40,847 nt of DNA from Ilumatobacter nonamiensis YM16-303 (GTDB lineage Bacteria; Actinomycetota; Acidimicrobiia; Acidimicrobiales; Ilumatobacteraceae): NCBI RefSeq assembly GCF_000350145.1, contig NZ_BAOL01000004.1:1-40847 (forward strand). Direction: 5' to 3'. The notes beneath the pieces are model-generated. The model was not told where the DNA came from. It saw only the letters and a list, made by a program, of their open reading frames with translations, and searched no databases. This document shows positions 15,306 through 23,429 of the stretch, piece by piece (positions within the stretch are counted from its first letter, which is position 1; the number at the start of each line of letters is the position of its first letter). The position numbers were made by a program, and so were the translations under genes.

Positions 15306-16526
15306 GTGCCTCGTCCACAAGAAAGAACGCAACGACTTCCGGACCCGCGAGCTACCCCATCCGACGACGACATGTTGATCGAACGACAACGACGTGCTGG
15401 CCTACGCGTGGTCGACGTACAGCTACCCCTGACTGCGTTCGTGCGAGTCCGCGTCGCCACGGACGCGGAGTACTCCGATCAGGACGTCCTCATGCGCGTC
15501 AACTACGGGCTGAACCGGATGCAGCTGCACGTCGAGACCCAAGCGAATTGGGACATCATGAACCTCCACGAACCGGGCATCGAGATCCACAAGATCACAA
15601 CGCACGAAGGTGTCGCGCTAACCAGTCCCTACACGAGGTGCCCCGCCGAGGAGCACGAGTACCTCATCCTCCAGGCCGGCGTCCGAGACCACGATGCACC
15701 GTCACGCCTCGAGTACCACCAGAGCGAACGACAACATGCGCTCACGTGCGCACCGCACCTGACGGACGAATGGTCCCGACGCAACCCCGTGTCGTTCGAT
15801 GAGGCCAAGGTCGACGTCGAGGTCTGGTGGCGGTGCGCCGAGGGCCACGAGTGGAGCAACTCGATCAAGACGCGCGGGTGGCTCGCACGCGATGCCCGAA
15901 TGCACTCCAGCACCGGCGCGAGATCCGAATGCAACGAGTGCGAGCGGATCACGGGCAACGAACTCGGGACCCTGCACCCTGAACTCACCGAGTTCTGGTC
16001 CAACGAGCTGAACAACGGGCTCACGGCGATGGGCATCGCAGCCAGCGCGACCTCGAGACACTGGTGGCGGTGCCCCGAGGGTCACGTCTGGGCGAGATCC
16101 CCAGCGAGCGCTCGAAAGACATCCGCCGGACGGTGCCCCGGATGCGACCCGAGACTCCTCAAGCGGCGCGACAACCTCAACGCCCACCGCCCCCACCTCG
16201 TCTACCTCCTCCACCGAGACGACGTCCGCTTGATCAAAGTCGGAATGACCGTGCACGGATCAACCAGACTCGCCGCATTCGAGACCAACGGATGGACCGT
16301 CCTCGACACCGAACCGTGCGCGTCTCGAGGCCACGCCCAACTCGTGGAACGGCGCCTACTCGACGCGCTCGAAGCAACCGCTGAGGAGGCCGCTGGTCTC
16401 AGCCAAGACCTGCTCCTCGCAAACGTCAGCGGCGCCACCGAGATGTTCCGCGACCAAGGGTCCCGAACTCTCCACGACCTACGAGCAATCGCCGACCAGC
16501 TCAACATTCAGTACCGCTACCCGTAG
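15306..16526 (+). CDS. Treble-clef zinc protein with C-terminal GIY-YIG/T5orf172-like domain
   Basis: The protein has 406 residues. Two related zinc modules are visible: VWWRCAEGHEW with a later CNEC at about 177-220, and HWWRCPEGHVW with a later CPGC at about 255-285. This is the treble-clef zinc-ribbon type found next to Vsr-like or homing nucleases. The C-terminus from about 297 reads HLVYLLHRDDVRLIKVGMT, then RLAAFETNGW, then HAQLVERRLLDAL, matching the 'VYLL...KVG-T...R...E' outline of T5orf172/GIY-YIG nucleases. A DNA-cleaving or DNA-reading role is likely. GTG at 15306 gives the longest form; ATG at 15372 is an alternative and no clear ribosome-binding site decides it. It is followed after 188 bases by mcrB on the same strand and may work with it. 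Confidence 0.65.
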   Translation: MPRPQERTQRLPDPRATPSDDDMLIERQRRAGLRVVDVQLPLTAFVRVRVATDAEYSDQDVLMRVNYGLNRMQLHVETQANWDIMNLHEPGIEIHKITTHEGVALTSPYTRCPAEEHEYLILQAGVRDHDAPSRLEYHQSERQHALTCAPHLTDEWSRRNPVSFDEAKVDVEVWWRCAEGHEWSNSIKTRGWLARDARMHSSTGARSECNECERITGNELGTLHPELTEFWSNELNNGLTAMGIAASATSRHWWRCPEGHVWARSPASARKTSAGRCPGCDPRLLKRRDNLNAHRPHLVYLLHRDDVRLIKVGMTVHGSTRLAAFETNGWTVLDTEPCASRGHAQLVERRLLDALEATAEEAAGLSQDLLLANVSGATEMFRDQGSRTLHDLRAIADQLNIQYRYP

Positions 16527-16714
16527 GCAACCGCGGGCCAGCCCGTCCCATCGACGCCGACGTGATCCGGACAGCTATCGACGGGTACCGAAATCCCAGG
16601 TACCGGCGACGCTCAAGCTGCAACCCGAGAGCGACTCTCATCGCGCGTGCCGTCGGCACCGGACCCCCGAACAACTGATCTGTTAGAAAGTCGCAGGTAC
16701 CGAAGGGAACGACC
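16527..16714 (+). promoter_or_regulatory. Upstream region of the first mcrBC with three GGTACCG copies
   Basis: GGTACCG, containing the palindrome GGTACC, occurs at 16584-16590, 16599-16605 and 16696-16702. The last copy is next to the ribosome-binding GAAGGGA ahead of the GTG at 16715. The copies could be regulator sites or chance; no promoter boxes are called. Confidence 0.35.
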
Positions 16715-19492
16715 GTGGCAGACGAAGATCTCCAGAACCGCGAAGTCGCCGGCGACCTCGGCGATGTACCGGTTCGACGCGTGGGCGACCCCACGTACGA
16801 ACCGACCTACAAAGCTGCGAGCAAATGGCGCGATACATCACTGCTGACCAGTGCGTCGCTCTTCGATCCTGAGCGAATGGCCTGGACCTCGGATGTTGTG
16901 TCGGATTTTCGCCGCCGTCTCGTCGAGCAGTACGACGATTCCGCCCGATCGTTCAGCGAGAAGCTCGCTGATCAGCTCGCCGGAGCGTCGCAGGAGGTTC
17001 ATCTTCTCGCGGCCGAGATCTTGTACATCCACCTGCTGGCCTTGTCGAACGTCTCCGTCGAAAAGAAGCTCGAGAACATCAATGGGGTGGGAGCGCTCGC
17101 TCCCGAACCTTTCGAGGTTCCGAAGCAGTTTGTCGAGCCGCTAGGCCTCGGCCTCATCAACGGTGGCGCCGGGTTCAATACGAACCGGTACTACCTCGTT
17201 GAGTTCCTCATTGAGTTTGCGGCCCACTGGTCAGACTTGTCGGAAGAGGATCGGTCCCGCCTGCTCGAGGACCCGTGGGCGTTCAAGGCCATGTTGGTCG
17301 AGCTTCCGCAGCGTCGAGCCAATGCACAGCGCAACGCCGTGCTCTTTCTCCTGTTTCCGGGCAACTTCGAGGACATCAGCTCGAACGACCACAAGAAGCG
17401 AATCATTGCCGGGTTTCAAGAAGTTGCGGGCGATAGCCCCGATCTGGATCGCCAGCTTCTCGCCGTCCGCGGTGCTCTCTCGGAACGGTTCGGACCCGAA
17501 TTCAGTTGGTACTCGAATGAGGTCCGGCCGCTCTGGGACGTCGCCAAGAGTCCACCAGCGGCGCGCACCGGACCGACGTCGTTGAGCGAAGACATCGAAG
17601 CCGTCTTTCCTCTCGCCGACGACCGCCTCGGCTTTCTGAGCGCGATGGCGGAGGCCATCACAGCGGCCGACCAAGTGAATGCGTATTCGTGGTCCGTGTC
17701 TCGCCGAGACAACGGAATCTCGCTGAACGTCGGACCGAACCGCGCGCTGAGCGCCTCGGGTGCTGGTGTCGGGTTCTTTGCGACGGGGTCCGAGTCAGAG
17801 CTCGTGGATGCGCTCGCGGAGGCGGGCGCCAACGCGGAGGTGCTTCCTCCGTATTCGTTTCCCGAAGACGCTCACTACATCAAGGTCAACCTGCCGAGCG
17901 GTTTTGGTACGGCAAAGGCTGCGCTCTCCGACAGGTTCACGGCTGCTGTGAAGGCAACGGCAAGCCGCAACACCCCGTTTCACAAGTCGTTCAGCGAAGA
18001 AGCGGTCGTCCACGTTGAAGAAGCGCTCGGAGTCGAGCTCCCACGACCCCCAGCTCAAGCGCAGGCCACCATGGAGGGAGCGCGAGCGTGGATCGTTCGT
18101 GTGAAACGCGACGACGGGACCGGTGCGGCCGAAGCGCTCGAAGAGGCGAAGACGAAGGTGTTCTGGGATATCGACGTCCCAGCGGGATCGTCAATCGATG
18201 ACGTGCGATCGGCGCTCAGGGCTTCGGACCCGGACCTGTCCAACAACGCTGTCGGAACCAGCGCAGGCAACCTTCACCGGTTCACCACGCGTATGCAGCC
18301 CGGTGACTTGGTCGTGATGCCCGACAAGTCCGACATCTATTTCGGCACGATCGTCGGCGACGCCGTCTTTGACCCGGCAGCAGTCGAGTGGAGCCGGGAC
18401 GTTGAATGGGCCAACGGTGATGCGCCTGTCGACCGAGCCGATGTCAGCCCAGCGCTGTACTCGCGTCTCCGCACTCTGCTCACCGTCACCGAGATCAGTG
18501 AGCTGGCCGACGAATTGCGAAGCTTCGTCGACTCCGACGAAGTGCAGCCACTGGTACATCCTGAGGCCCAGCTTCGGGCGATCGACATCGACACCGCGCG
18601 GACGTGGATGCTTGACCGCGAATGGCTACAGGAAATCGTCGACATGTTGTCGTCGAAGAAGCAAGTCATCTTCTACGGGCCGCCCGGAACCGGCAAGACG
18701 TACCTCGCCACCAAGCTGGCCACCCAACTCACTGCGAACGGTGGCAGCTATCAAATGGTGCAATTCCATCCGTCGTACACCTACGAGGATTTCGTCGAGG
18801 GATTTCGACCCCGCGTCACCGATGGCAACATGACCTACGAGCTCAGCCCTGGGCCTGTGAAGGATCTGGCTGAAGCCGCCCGGCAGAACCCAGACGACCC
18901 GTACTTTCTCATCATCGACGAGATCAACCGAGGCAACCTGGCGAAGATCTTTGGCGAGCTCTACTACCTGCTGGAGTATCGGGACGAGAGCTTGATTCTG
19001 CAGTACGGCAACACCTCCGACGATGAGTTCTCGCTGCCGCAGAACCTTTTCCTAATCGGCACGATGAACACCGCCGACCGCTCGATTGCGATGGTCGATG
19101 CCGCAATCCGCCGGCGGTTCTACTTCATCGAGTTCTCCCCGACCGAGAAGCCCATTTCCGGACTCCTACGAGAGTGGTTGAAACGAGAACGACTCGACGA
19201 CGGAGTAGCCGAGCTACTGGAAGAGTTGAACAGGCGCCTCGACGACTCGGACTATTCGATCGGCCCGTCCTACCTCATGACTGAACGCGTCGATCAACAG
19301 CGCGAACTCGAGCGGATCTGGAAGCACGCAATCATGCCGCTGCTGACCGAACACTTCTATGGCCAGCCAGGCACAGCAGACAGATTCGAGCTGATCGCTC
19401 TGCAACGAGCGGTTGAGACGAGTCGCTCAGCGAGGCAGCCGGCGGGCGCCCTCGCGGACGGTGATGCGCTTGGCGACGACGCTCCGAGCTGA
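16715..19492 (+). CDS. mcrB: McrB-type AAA+ GTPase with EVE/PUA-like reader domain
   Basis: This 925-residue protein is the motor of an McrBC modification-dependent restriction system. The N-terminal 400 residues are helical and not assigned. At about 457-552 a PUA/EVE-like segment (AWIVRVKRDDGTG, then MQPGDLVVMPDKSDIYFGTI) should read modified bases, as proposed for EVE domains fused to McrB. The AAA+ domain has Walker A YGPPGTGKTYLA (about 654), the family segment QFHPSYTYEDFVEGFRP, Walker B FLIIDEINRGNLAKIFGE (about 731) and the McrB signature GTMNTADRSIA (about 781), followed by IRRRF. McrB rings use GTP to translocate DNA and activate McrC. Translation starts at GTG after GAAGGGA. The mcrC gene begins 29 bases before this stop. 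The target modification is unknown. Confidence 0.88.
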   Translation: MADEDLQNREVAGDLGDVPVRRVGDPTYEPTYKAASKWRDTSLLTSASLFDPERMAWTSDVVSDFRRRLVEQYDDSARSFSEKLADQLAGASQEVHLLAAEILYIHLLALSNVSVEKKLENINGVGALAPEPFEVPKQFVEPLGLGLINGGAGFNTNRYYLVEFLIEFAAHWSDLSEEDRSRLLEDPWAFKAMLVELPQRRANAQRNAVLFLLFPGNFEDISSNDHKKRIIAGFQEVAGDSPDLDRQLLAVRGALSERFGPEFSWYSNEVRPLWDVAKSPPAARTGPTSLSEDIEAVFPLADDRLGFLSAMAEAITAADQVNAYSWSVSRRDNGISLNVGPNRALSASGAGVGFFATGSESELVDALAEAGANAEVLPPYSFPEDAHYIKVNLPSGFGTAKAALSDRFTAAVKATASRNTPFHKSFSEEAVVHVEEALGVELPRPPAQAQATMEGARAWIVRVKRDDGTGAAEALEEAKTKVFWDIDVPAGSSIDDVRSALRASDPDLSNNAVGTSAGNLHRFTTRMQPGDLVVMPDKSDIYFGTIVGDAVFDPAAVEWSRDVEWANGDAPVDRADVSPALYSRLRTLLTVTEISELADELRSFVDSDEVQPLVHPEAQLRAIDIDTARTWMLDREWLQEIVDMLSSKKQVIFYGPPGTGKTYLATKLATQLTANGGSYQMVQFHPSYTYEDFVEGFRPRVTDGNMTYELSPGPVKDLAEAARQNPDDPYFLIIDEINRGNLAKIFGELYYLLEYRDESLILQYGNTSDDEFSLPQNLFLIGTMNTADRSIAMVDAAIRRRFYFIEFSPTEKPISGLLREWLKRERLDDGVAELLEELNRRLDDSDYSIGPSYLMTERVDQQRELERIWKHAIMPLLTEHFYGQPGTADRFELIALQRAVETSRSARQPAGALADGDALGDDAPS

Positions 19493-20672
19493 CCATTTGC
19501 GTCAGTACTCACTCTCCGAGTACGAGTCGGTCGACATCGAGATCGGTCCGAAGGTCGCGGCCGACATGCACGCTGACGGGCACGTGTCCGTGGCGCCATC
19601 GCTCGCGCCCGGGTTTCACACGATCAAGGCCAAACACAAGGTTGGCGTCCTTCGGTACGGCGGCGTCGAGCTCCGCATTGTCCCCAAGGTTGCAGTCAGC
19701 CGTCTGCTCTACCTCGCCTCGTACAGCCACGACTCCAGCGCGTGGGAAGAACTCGACACTCTGCTCGGCGCCGCCGATGATCCGCTCTCAGCACTCGCGC
19801 ACGCACTGGCGTACCACGGCGAAGCTGCGCTTCGGCCGACGCCGATTCAGGGATACGTCACCCACGAGGAGGCTGAGCGGAGACTGCGCGGCCGAGTCCT
19901 GTTTGATCGACAACTGAGTCGGCGCGCCGGGATTCAGTTGCCCATCGAGCTCCGATACGACGAATACGAGGTCAACGTCGTCGAGAACCGTGTTCTCAAG
20001 ACGGCGTTCGGTCTGGTCGAACGGCATACTCCCGATCCCGCCCTGTCCCGCCGTCTCGCCCACCTTCGCTTTCGTCTCGACGGCGTCGAACCGTGGCCGA
20101 CGGGGATGAGCGTTCCCGCGTTTCACTTCACTCGATTGAACGACCGCTACCGCGCCTCCCTGGCGCTCGCTCGTTTGATCGTCGAGCAGGGCTCACTCGA
20201 GTTTCCTGACCGAACACAACGAGGATCCGCCTTCCTTTTCAATATGAATCACGTCTTCGAGAAGTACGTCGAAGCTGAGTTGCGACGGGCGCTTGAAAGC
20301 CGTGGCGGTCGGGTGGTCGGCCAGCGACAGACCTTCCTCGACGAAGCAGACACCGTGGCGATGAAGCCTGACGTCACCTGGTGGTCTGGCGATCACTGCC
20401 TTGCGGTGATCGACGCCAAGTACAAACGAGCCACGAGCGACGATTTTCCCAACGCAGATGCGTACCAGATGCTCGCCTACTGCACCCGGCTCGGCCTACG
20501 GCGAGGCGTACTTGTGTATGCCGATCTCGGCGACACGATCCATGACTCCACGACCATCCGCAACGCTGGCGTCGAGATCGTCACGACAGCCCTCGACATC
20601 AGTGGCTCAATCGACGACCTACGAGCGAACGTGACTGCACTCGCCAAGGTGGTGACCGCACCAGCATCGTAA
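19464..20672 (+). CDS. mcrC: McrC-type nuclease subunit, first McrBC system
   Basis: This 402-residue protein has the McrC layout: an N-terminal beta domain (RYGGVELRIVPKVAVSRLLY) that docks on the McrB ring, the family segments LRGRVLFDRQLSRR and YDEYEVNVVENRVLKTAF, then FNMNHVFEKYVEAELRRAL, and a C-terminal PD-(D/E)xK nuclease with MKPDVTWW and LAVIDAKYK (about 298-322), where the Asp, Asp and Lys are the catalytic set. It is the cleaving subunit, activated by McrB-driven translocation. ATG at 19464 is chosen; GTG at 19461 is adjacent and also in frame. It overlaps mcrB by 29 bases, so the two are coupled. It ends 217 bases from the convergent operon. Confidence 0.9.
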   Translation: MRLATTLRADHLRQYSLSEYESVDIEIGPKVAADMHADGHVSVAPSLAPGFHTIKAKHKVGVLRYGGVELRIVPKVAVSRLLYLASYSHDSSAWEELDTLLGAADDPLSALAHALAYHGEAALRPTPIQGYVTHEEAERRLRGRVLFDRQLSRRAGIQLPIELRYDEYEVNVVENRVLKTAFGLVERHTPDPALSRRLAHLRFRLDGVEPWPTGMSVPAFHFTRLNDRYRASLALARLIVEQGSLEFPDRTQRGSAFLFNMNHVFEKYVEAELRRALESRGGRVVGQRQTFLDEADTVAMKPDVTWWSGDHCLAVIDAKYKRATSDDFPNADAYQMLAYCTRLGLRRGVLVYADLGDTIHDSTTIRNAGVEIVTTALDISGSIDDLRANVTALAKVVTAPAS

Positions 20673-20889
20673 TTGTAGTTGGACCGCTATTCTCCGGTTC
20701 CGTCGGTTGGAGAGGTTTAAGACTGCCGGAAACCGTCCGTCTGGTGCGGTCTGGTCCATTGCGCCAGGTTTCGTGCGGGTTCAACGTCCGTGCTGTCCGT
20801 CTGGCACCGCATCGATCGGCCTCGTCCGGCGAATCCTGTGACCGTCTCGTGACCGCCTGCAATCGCGTCACCGTCAAGGCCTGTATCGC
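20673..20889. other. Convergent intergenic region between the two McrBC operons
   Basis: These 217 bases separate the stop of the first mcrC from the stop of the opposing DUF6602-like gene. CCGTCTGG occurs twice (about 20737 and 20797), continuing as TGCGG and CACCG respectively. Terminators from both sides are expected but no classical hairpin with a T-run was seen. Confidence 0.35.
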
Positions 20890-22179
20890 TCACACTGCCT
20901 TCCACTCTGTCGTGAACTTCTCCACCCATCGGGTCAGTCGCCCCGTGTTGTCCTCGCCGGCGACGAGTCTGCCATCGGGCAGGAATGCTGTTGCACAGCG
21001 ATCGGTAATCAGCTCCATCTCGATGCCGTTCATCGCGACGAGTCCCGTATCGAGCAGTCGATCCTGCAGTGTCGCAGGCTCTACGGAGTGCTCGTCGAGG
21101 TAGGTCAGGAAGTCCGGGTCGTCGAAGAAGACTTGGCTGCCTCGACAGAGTTGAGTGATCACCACAAACTCCTCCTCGCTGAGTACGGCCGGCTCCCACG
21201 GCTCTCGACCAGGCGTCTCTGCAAGCGTCGCCTCGTCCAACTCAACCCACTGAAGATTCCAGCCCATCTGCGTCCCCTGCTGCGTGCCCTCGGCCAGGAG
21301 GAATGGGCTGAGGACGTCCACCGACAAGTCCTCGCCCCATAGTCCGCCAATCCCGAACTCCAGATCGAGGCGCGTCCATACGTACTCGAGCAGGAGAAGC
21401 ACGGGATTGAGGCGAGAGGAGAAGTAGAACGGCCACCAGTTCCCGTGCAGTCGGGCCGAGTAGGGCTGCCCGTTGGCCTTGCCCACCGAGAATCGCCCGG
21501 AGATCATCAGCTGAGGGAAGGATCCCGGACCGTACCCGAGAGTGCCAATGTTCACCTTGAGATGATCCAGCAGGGACTTCCGAAAGGCCTCTTCGGTTGC
21601 ATACCCGTGGTAGCCGAGGACAACTCCGACGGGAGCGAGTTGCTCCCCCACGAGCGCATGGAAGATCAGCTGCGAGGAGATCGGTAGAGAGCTGAGTTCC
21701 TCGTAGTCGGGTGCGACCGTCCTCGTTGTCTCGGCGAACGCTCGTTGGGCGGAACCGATGTCCACGGTCCCCGCGCTGTTTCGCAGCGCGATCTTGTACG
21801 CAGAGTCGAGATCCCGGATGGAGCGGAGCTTGGCGAAGGCGTCGACAAGCTGGTCGTGATACAGAGTCTTCTTCACCTCGAAGACGGCGATTACATCCTT
21901 CACCGGCCAGACAAAGCTGTCCGTGTACGGGATGACGTCACCTTCCCCTCGCACAAGCATGCAATCGACTTGGCCCGATCTGTTTCCGAGTCCGTCGGTG
22001 ACGAACCCGTTGACGATCTGCAGTCCGAGTTGCGGCGGAACAGCTCGCTCCAGAAGCTCCGCAGACAAGCCTTCGTACATGCTGCCGATGGTTGGACCGT
22101 GCTCGATCTCCATGGCGTCGAGTCGCGCGGCTTCTGCGTCCTTGAGCTCACCAAGGAAGTCGGCGACGGTAGTGATCAT
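20890..22179 (-). CDS. DUF6602-like protein with PD-(D/E)xK-type motif
   Basis: This 429-residue protein resembles DUF6602 proteins. The diagnostic part is at about residues 62-105: RSGQVDCMLVRGEGDVIPY, then VWPVKDVIAVFEVKKTLYHD. The Asp of QVD and the E-V-K of FEVKK fit the D...ExK core of the PD-(D/E)xK nuclease fold. The C-terminal half is mixed and ends with a tryptophan-rich segment. The ATG overlaps the mcrC stop (ATGA), so it is translated with the second McrBC and is the last gene of the eight-gene array. A nuclease or DNA-binding accessory role is inferred; the family has no established function that I know of. Confidence 0.65.
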   Translation of the reverse strand: MITTVADFLGELKDAEAARLDAMEIEHGPTIGSMYEGLSAELLERAVPPQLGLQIVNGFVTDGLGNRSGQVDCMLVRGEGDVIPYTDSFVWPVKDVIAVFEVKKTLYHDQLVDAFAKLRSIRDLDSAYKIALRNSAGTVDIGSAQRAFAETTRTVAPDYEELSSLPISSQLIFHALVGEQLAPVGVVLGYHGYATEEAFRKSLLDHLKVNIGTLGYGPGSFPQLMISGRFSVGKANGQPYSARLHGNWWPFYFSSRLNPVLLLLEYVWTRLDLEFGIGGLWGEDLSVDVLSPFLLAEGTQQGTQMGWNLQWVELDEATLAETPGREPWEPAVLSEEEFVVITQLCRGSQVFFDDPDFLTYLDEHSVEPATLQDRLLDTGLVAMNGIEMELITDRCATAFLPDGRLVAGEDNTGRLTRWVEKFTTEWKAV

Positions 22180-23429
22180 TCGCAGCTCGGTGGGGCTGTT
22201 CCAGCCGTTGGGTCAATCGAGGGGCCACGTTCGATTGGATCAGGGTCGGCACGATTAGTCCTGGTCGCCAAGACGATCCGACCTGCGAGCGCGGACATGT
22301 CCCTCTCGAGATCAGCAGTCGGTTGATCCAGGTCGACGGCGTGGGCGACAAGGCGCACTCCGGCTCGGCGAACGACATGGACCGCAGGGTCCTCCGCGCC
22401 TTTCGCGTACACGAGGTGGCCCTCTGGCAGTCCGAGTGCCGTGCAGTAGGCAAGCAGTTGGTAAAGGTCTGCGTTGGGGTAGCCGGCCGGCTTCTCCGCC
22501 TTGTACTTGGCATCGATGACGGCCACGGGCTGTCCGCCCCGATGCCAGACAAGGTCCGGGTTCATTTGGACGCGGCCCGCCGCGTCGAGCGTGTGCGGGT
22601 CCTGCGCAACGACGTGGCCGTCGATGCCCTCGAGCGAGGACGAGAGCGCGATCGTGACGAAGTCCTCGAACACCTTGGGCATGTCGACCATGAATCCGTT
22701 GATCTCGATCGACCCGGGTGGAAGGTCGACCGAGTGGTGCCGGAGGACGAGGTCGGCGAACCAGAGCGATGTCTCGTAGTGAGTGTTCCGTCGGTTCGGT
22801 CGCCACGTCGGCAGCGGGGCGCCGAAGGGCAGGTCGGTGACGGCGGCGAGTCGATCAAGGATGGTGCGGAGTTGCCGTCTGACCTGGGCGTCGAGATCTG
22901 GGAGTGTGTGCAGGACTCGACTGGCGGCTTTGAGGATCCGGTTCTCGGCGACGTCGGGAGTGAAGTCGTCGTAGCGCACGAGCAGCGGGGTGATCTGGCT
23001 GAAGCGCCGGGTGACTTGCTCGGTTGACCGAAGCCTCCCGCGAACGACAGCAAGTTCGTCGTCGCGCTCGACGTAACCGTGGATCAGCCCGCGGCCGAGT
23101 GCCCGGTCGGCTTGTCGAGCGAACGATTCGGCGATCACGTGGACGAGACCCGCCGCTGAGTCATACGGCACGAGGTCGTCGCGCCATGCGAGATTGCGTC
23201 CGTAGCCAAGTAGGTAGAAGAGCCGATGGATCGACACCTTCGGCCGGGCACGCACCACCATGTCGCCGATTCGGGCGACGCCAACCTTGCCAGCACCGCT
23301 GACCTCCCACGCACCATCTACGCCAAGCCGAACCGTGACCAGCTTGCTCTGTTGAAGCAGCCCGGCCTGGCTGTTCGTGAGCTGGTATGTCCGGCCCGGG
23401 CCGGTCTCAACGACCTCGACTTCGATCAT
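22176..23429 (-). CDS. mcrC: McrC-type nuclease subunit, second McrBC system
   Basis: This 417-residue protein is organised like the first McrC but clearly divergent from it. An N-terminal beta domain contains VGVARIGDMVVRARPKVSIH and RLFYLLGYG. It continues with VVRGRLRSTEQVTRRF and YDDFTPDVAENRILKAASRV, then MVDMPKVFEDFVTIAL. The nuclease core is MNPDLVWHRGGQPVAVIDAK with YK following (about 290-311), giving the PD...DxK catalytic residues, and then NADLYQLLAYC. Its ATG shares a base with the mcrB stop (TGATG) and its own stop overlaps the next start (ATGA). Both junctions indicate coupled translation. It should cleave DNA bound by the McrB encoded just upstream. Confidence 0.9.
   Translation of the reverse strand: MIEVEVVETGPGRTYQLTNSQAGLLQQSKLVTVRLGVDGAWEVSGAGKVGVARIGDMVVRARPKVSIHRLFYLLGYGRNLAWRDDLVPYDSAAGLVHVIAESFARQADRALGRGLIHGYVERDDELAVVRGRLRSTEQVTRRFSQITPLLVRYDDFTPDVAENRILKAASRVLHTLPDLDAQVRRQLRTILDRLAAVTDLPFGAPLPTWRPNRRNTHYETSLWFADLVLRHHSVDLPPGSIEINGFMVDMPKVFEDFVTIALSSSLEGIDGHVVAQDPHTLDAAGRVQMNPDLVWHRGGQPVAVIDAKYKAEKPAGYPNADLYQLLAYCTALGLPEGHLVYAKGAEDPAVHVVRRAGVRLVAHAVDLDQPTADLERDMSALAGRIVLATRTNRADPDPIERGPSIDPTAGTAPPSCE

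Noticed and set aside
20673-20889. A bidirectional intrinsic terminator
   Set aside because: Short repeated CCGTCTGG segments exist but no stable hairpin followed by a T-run could be identified.
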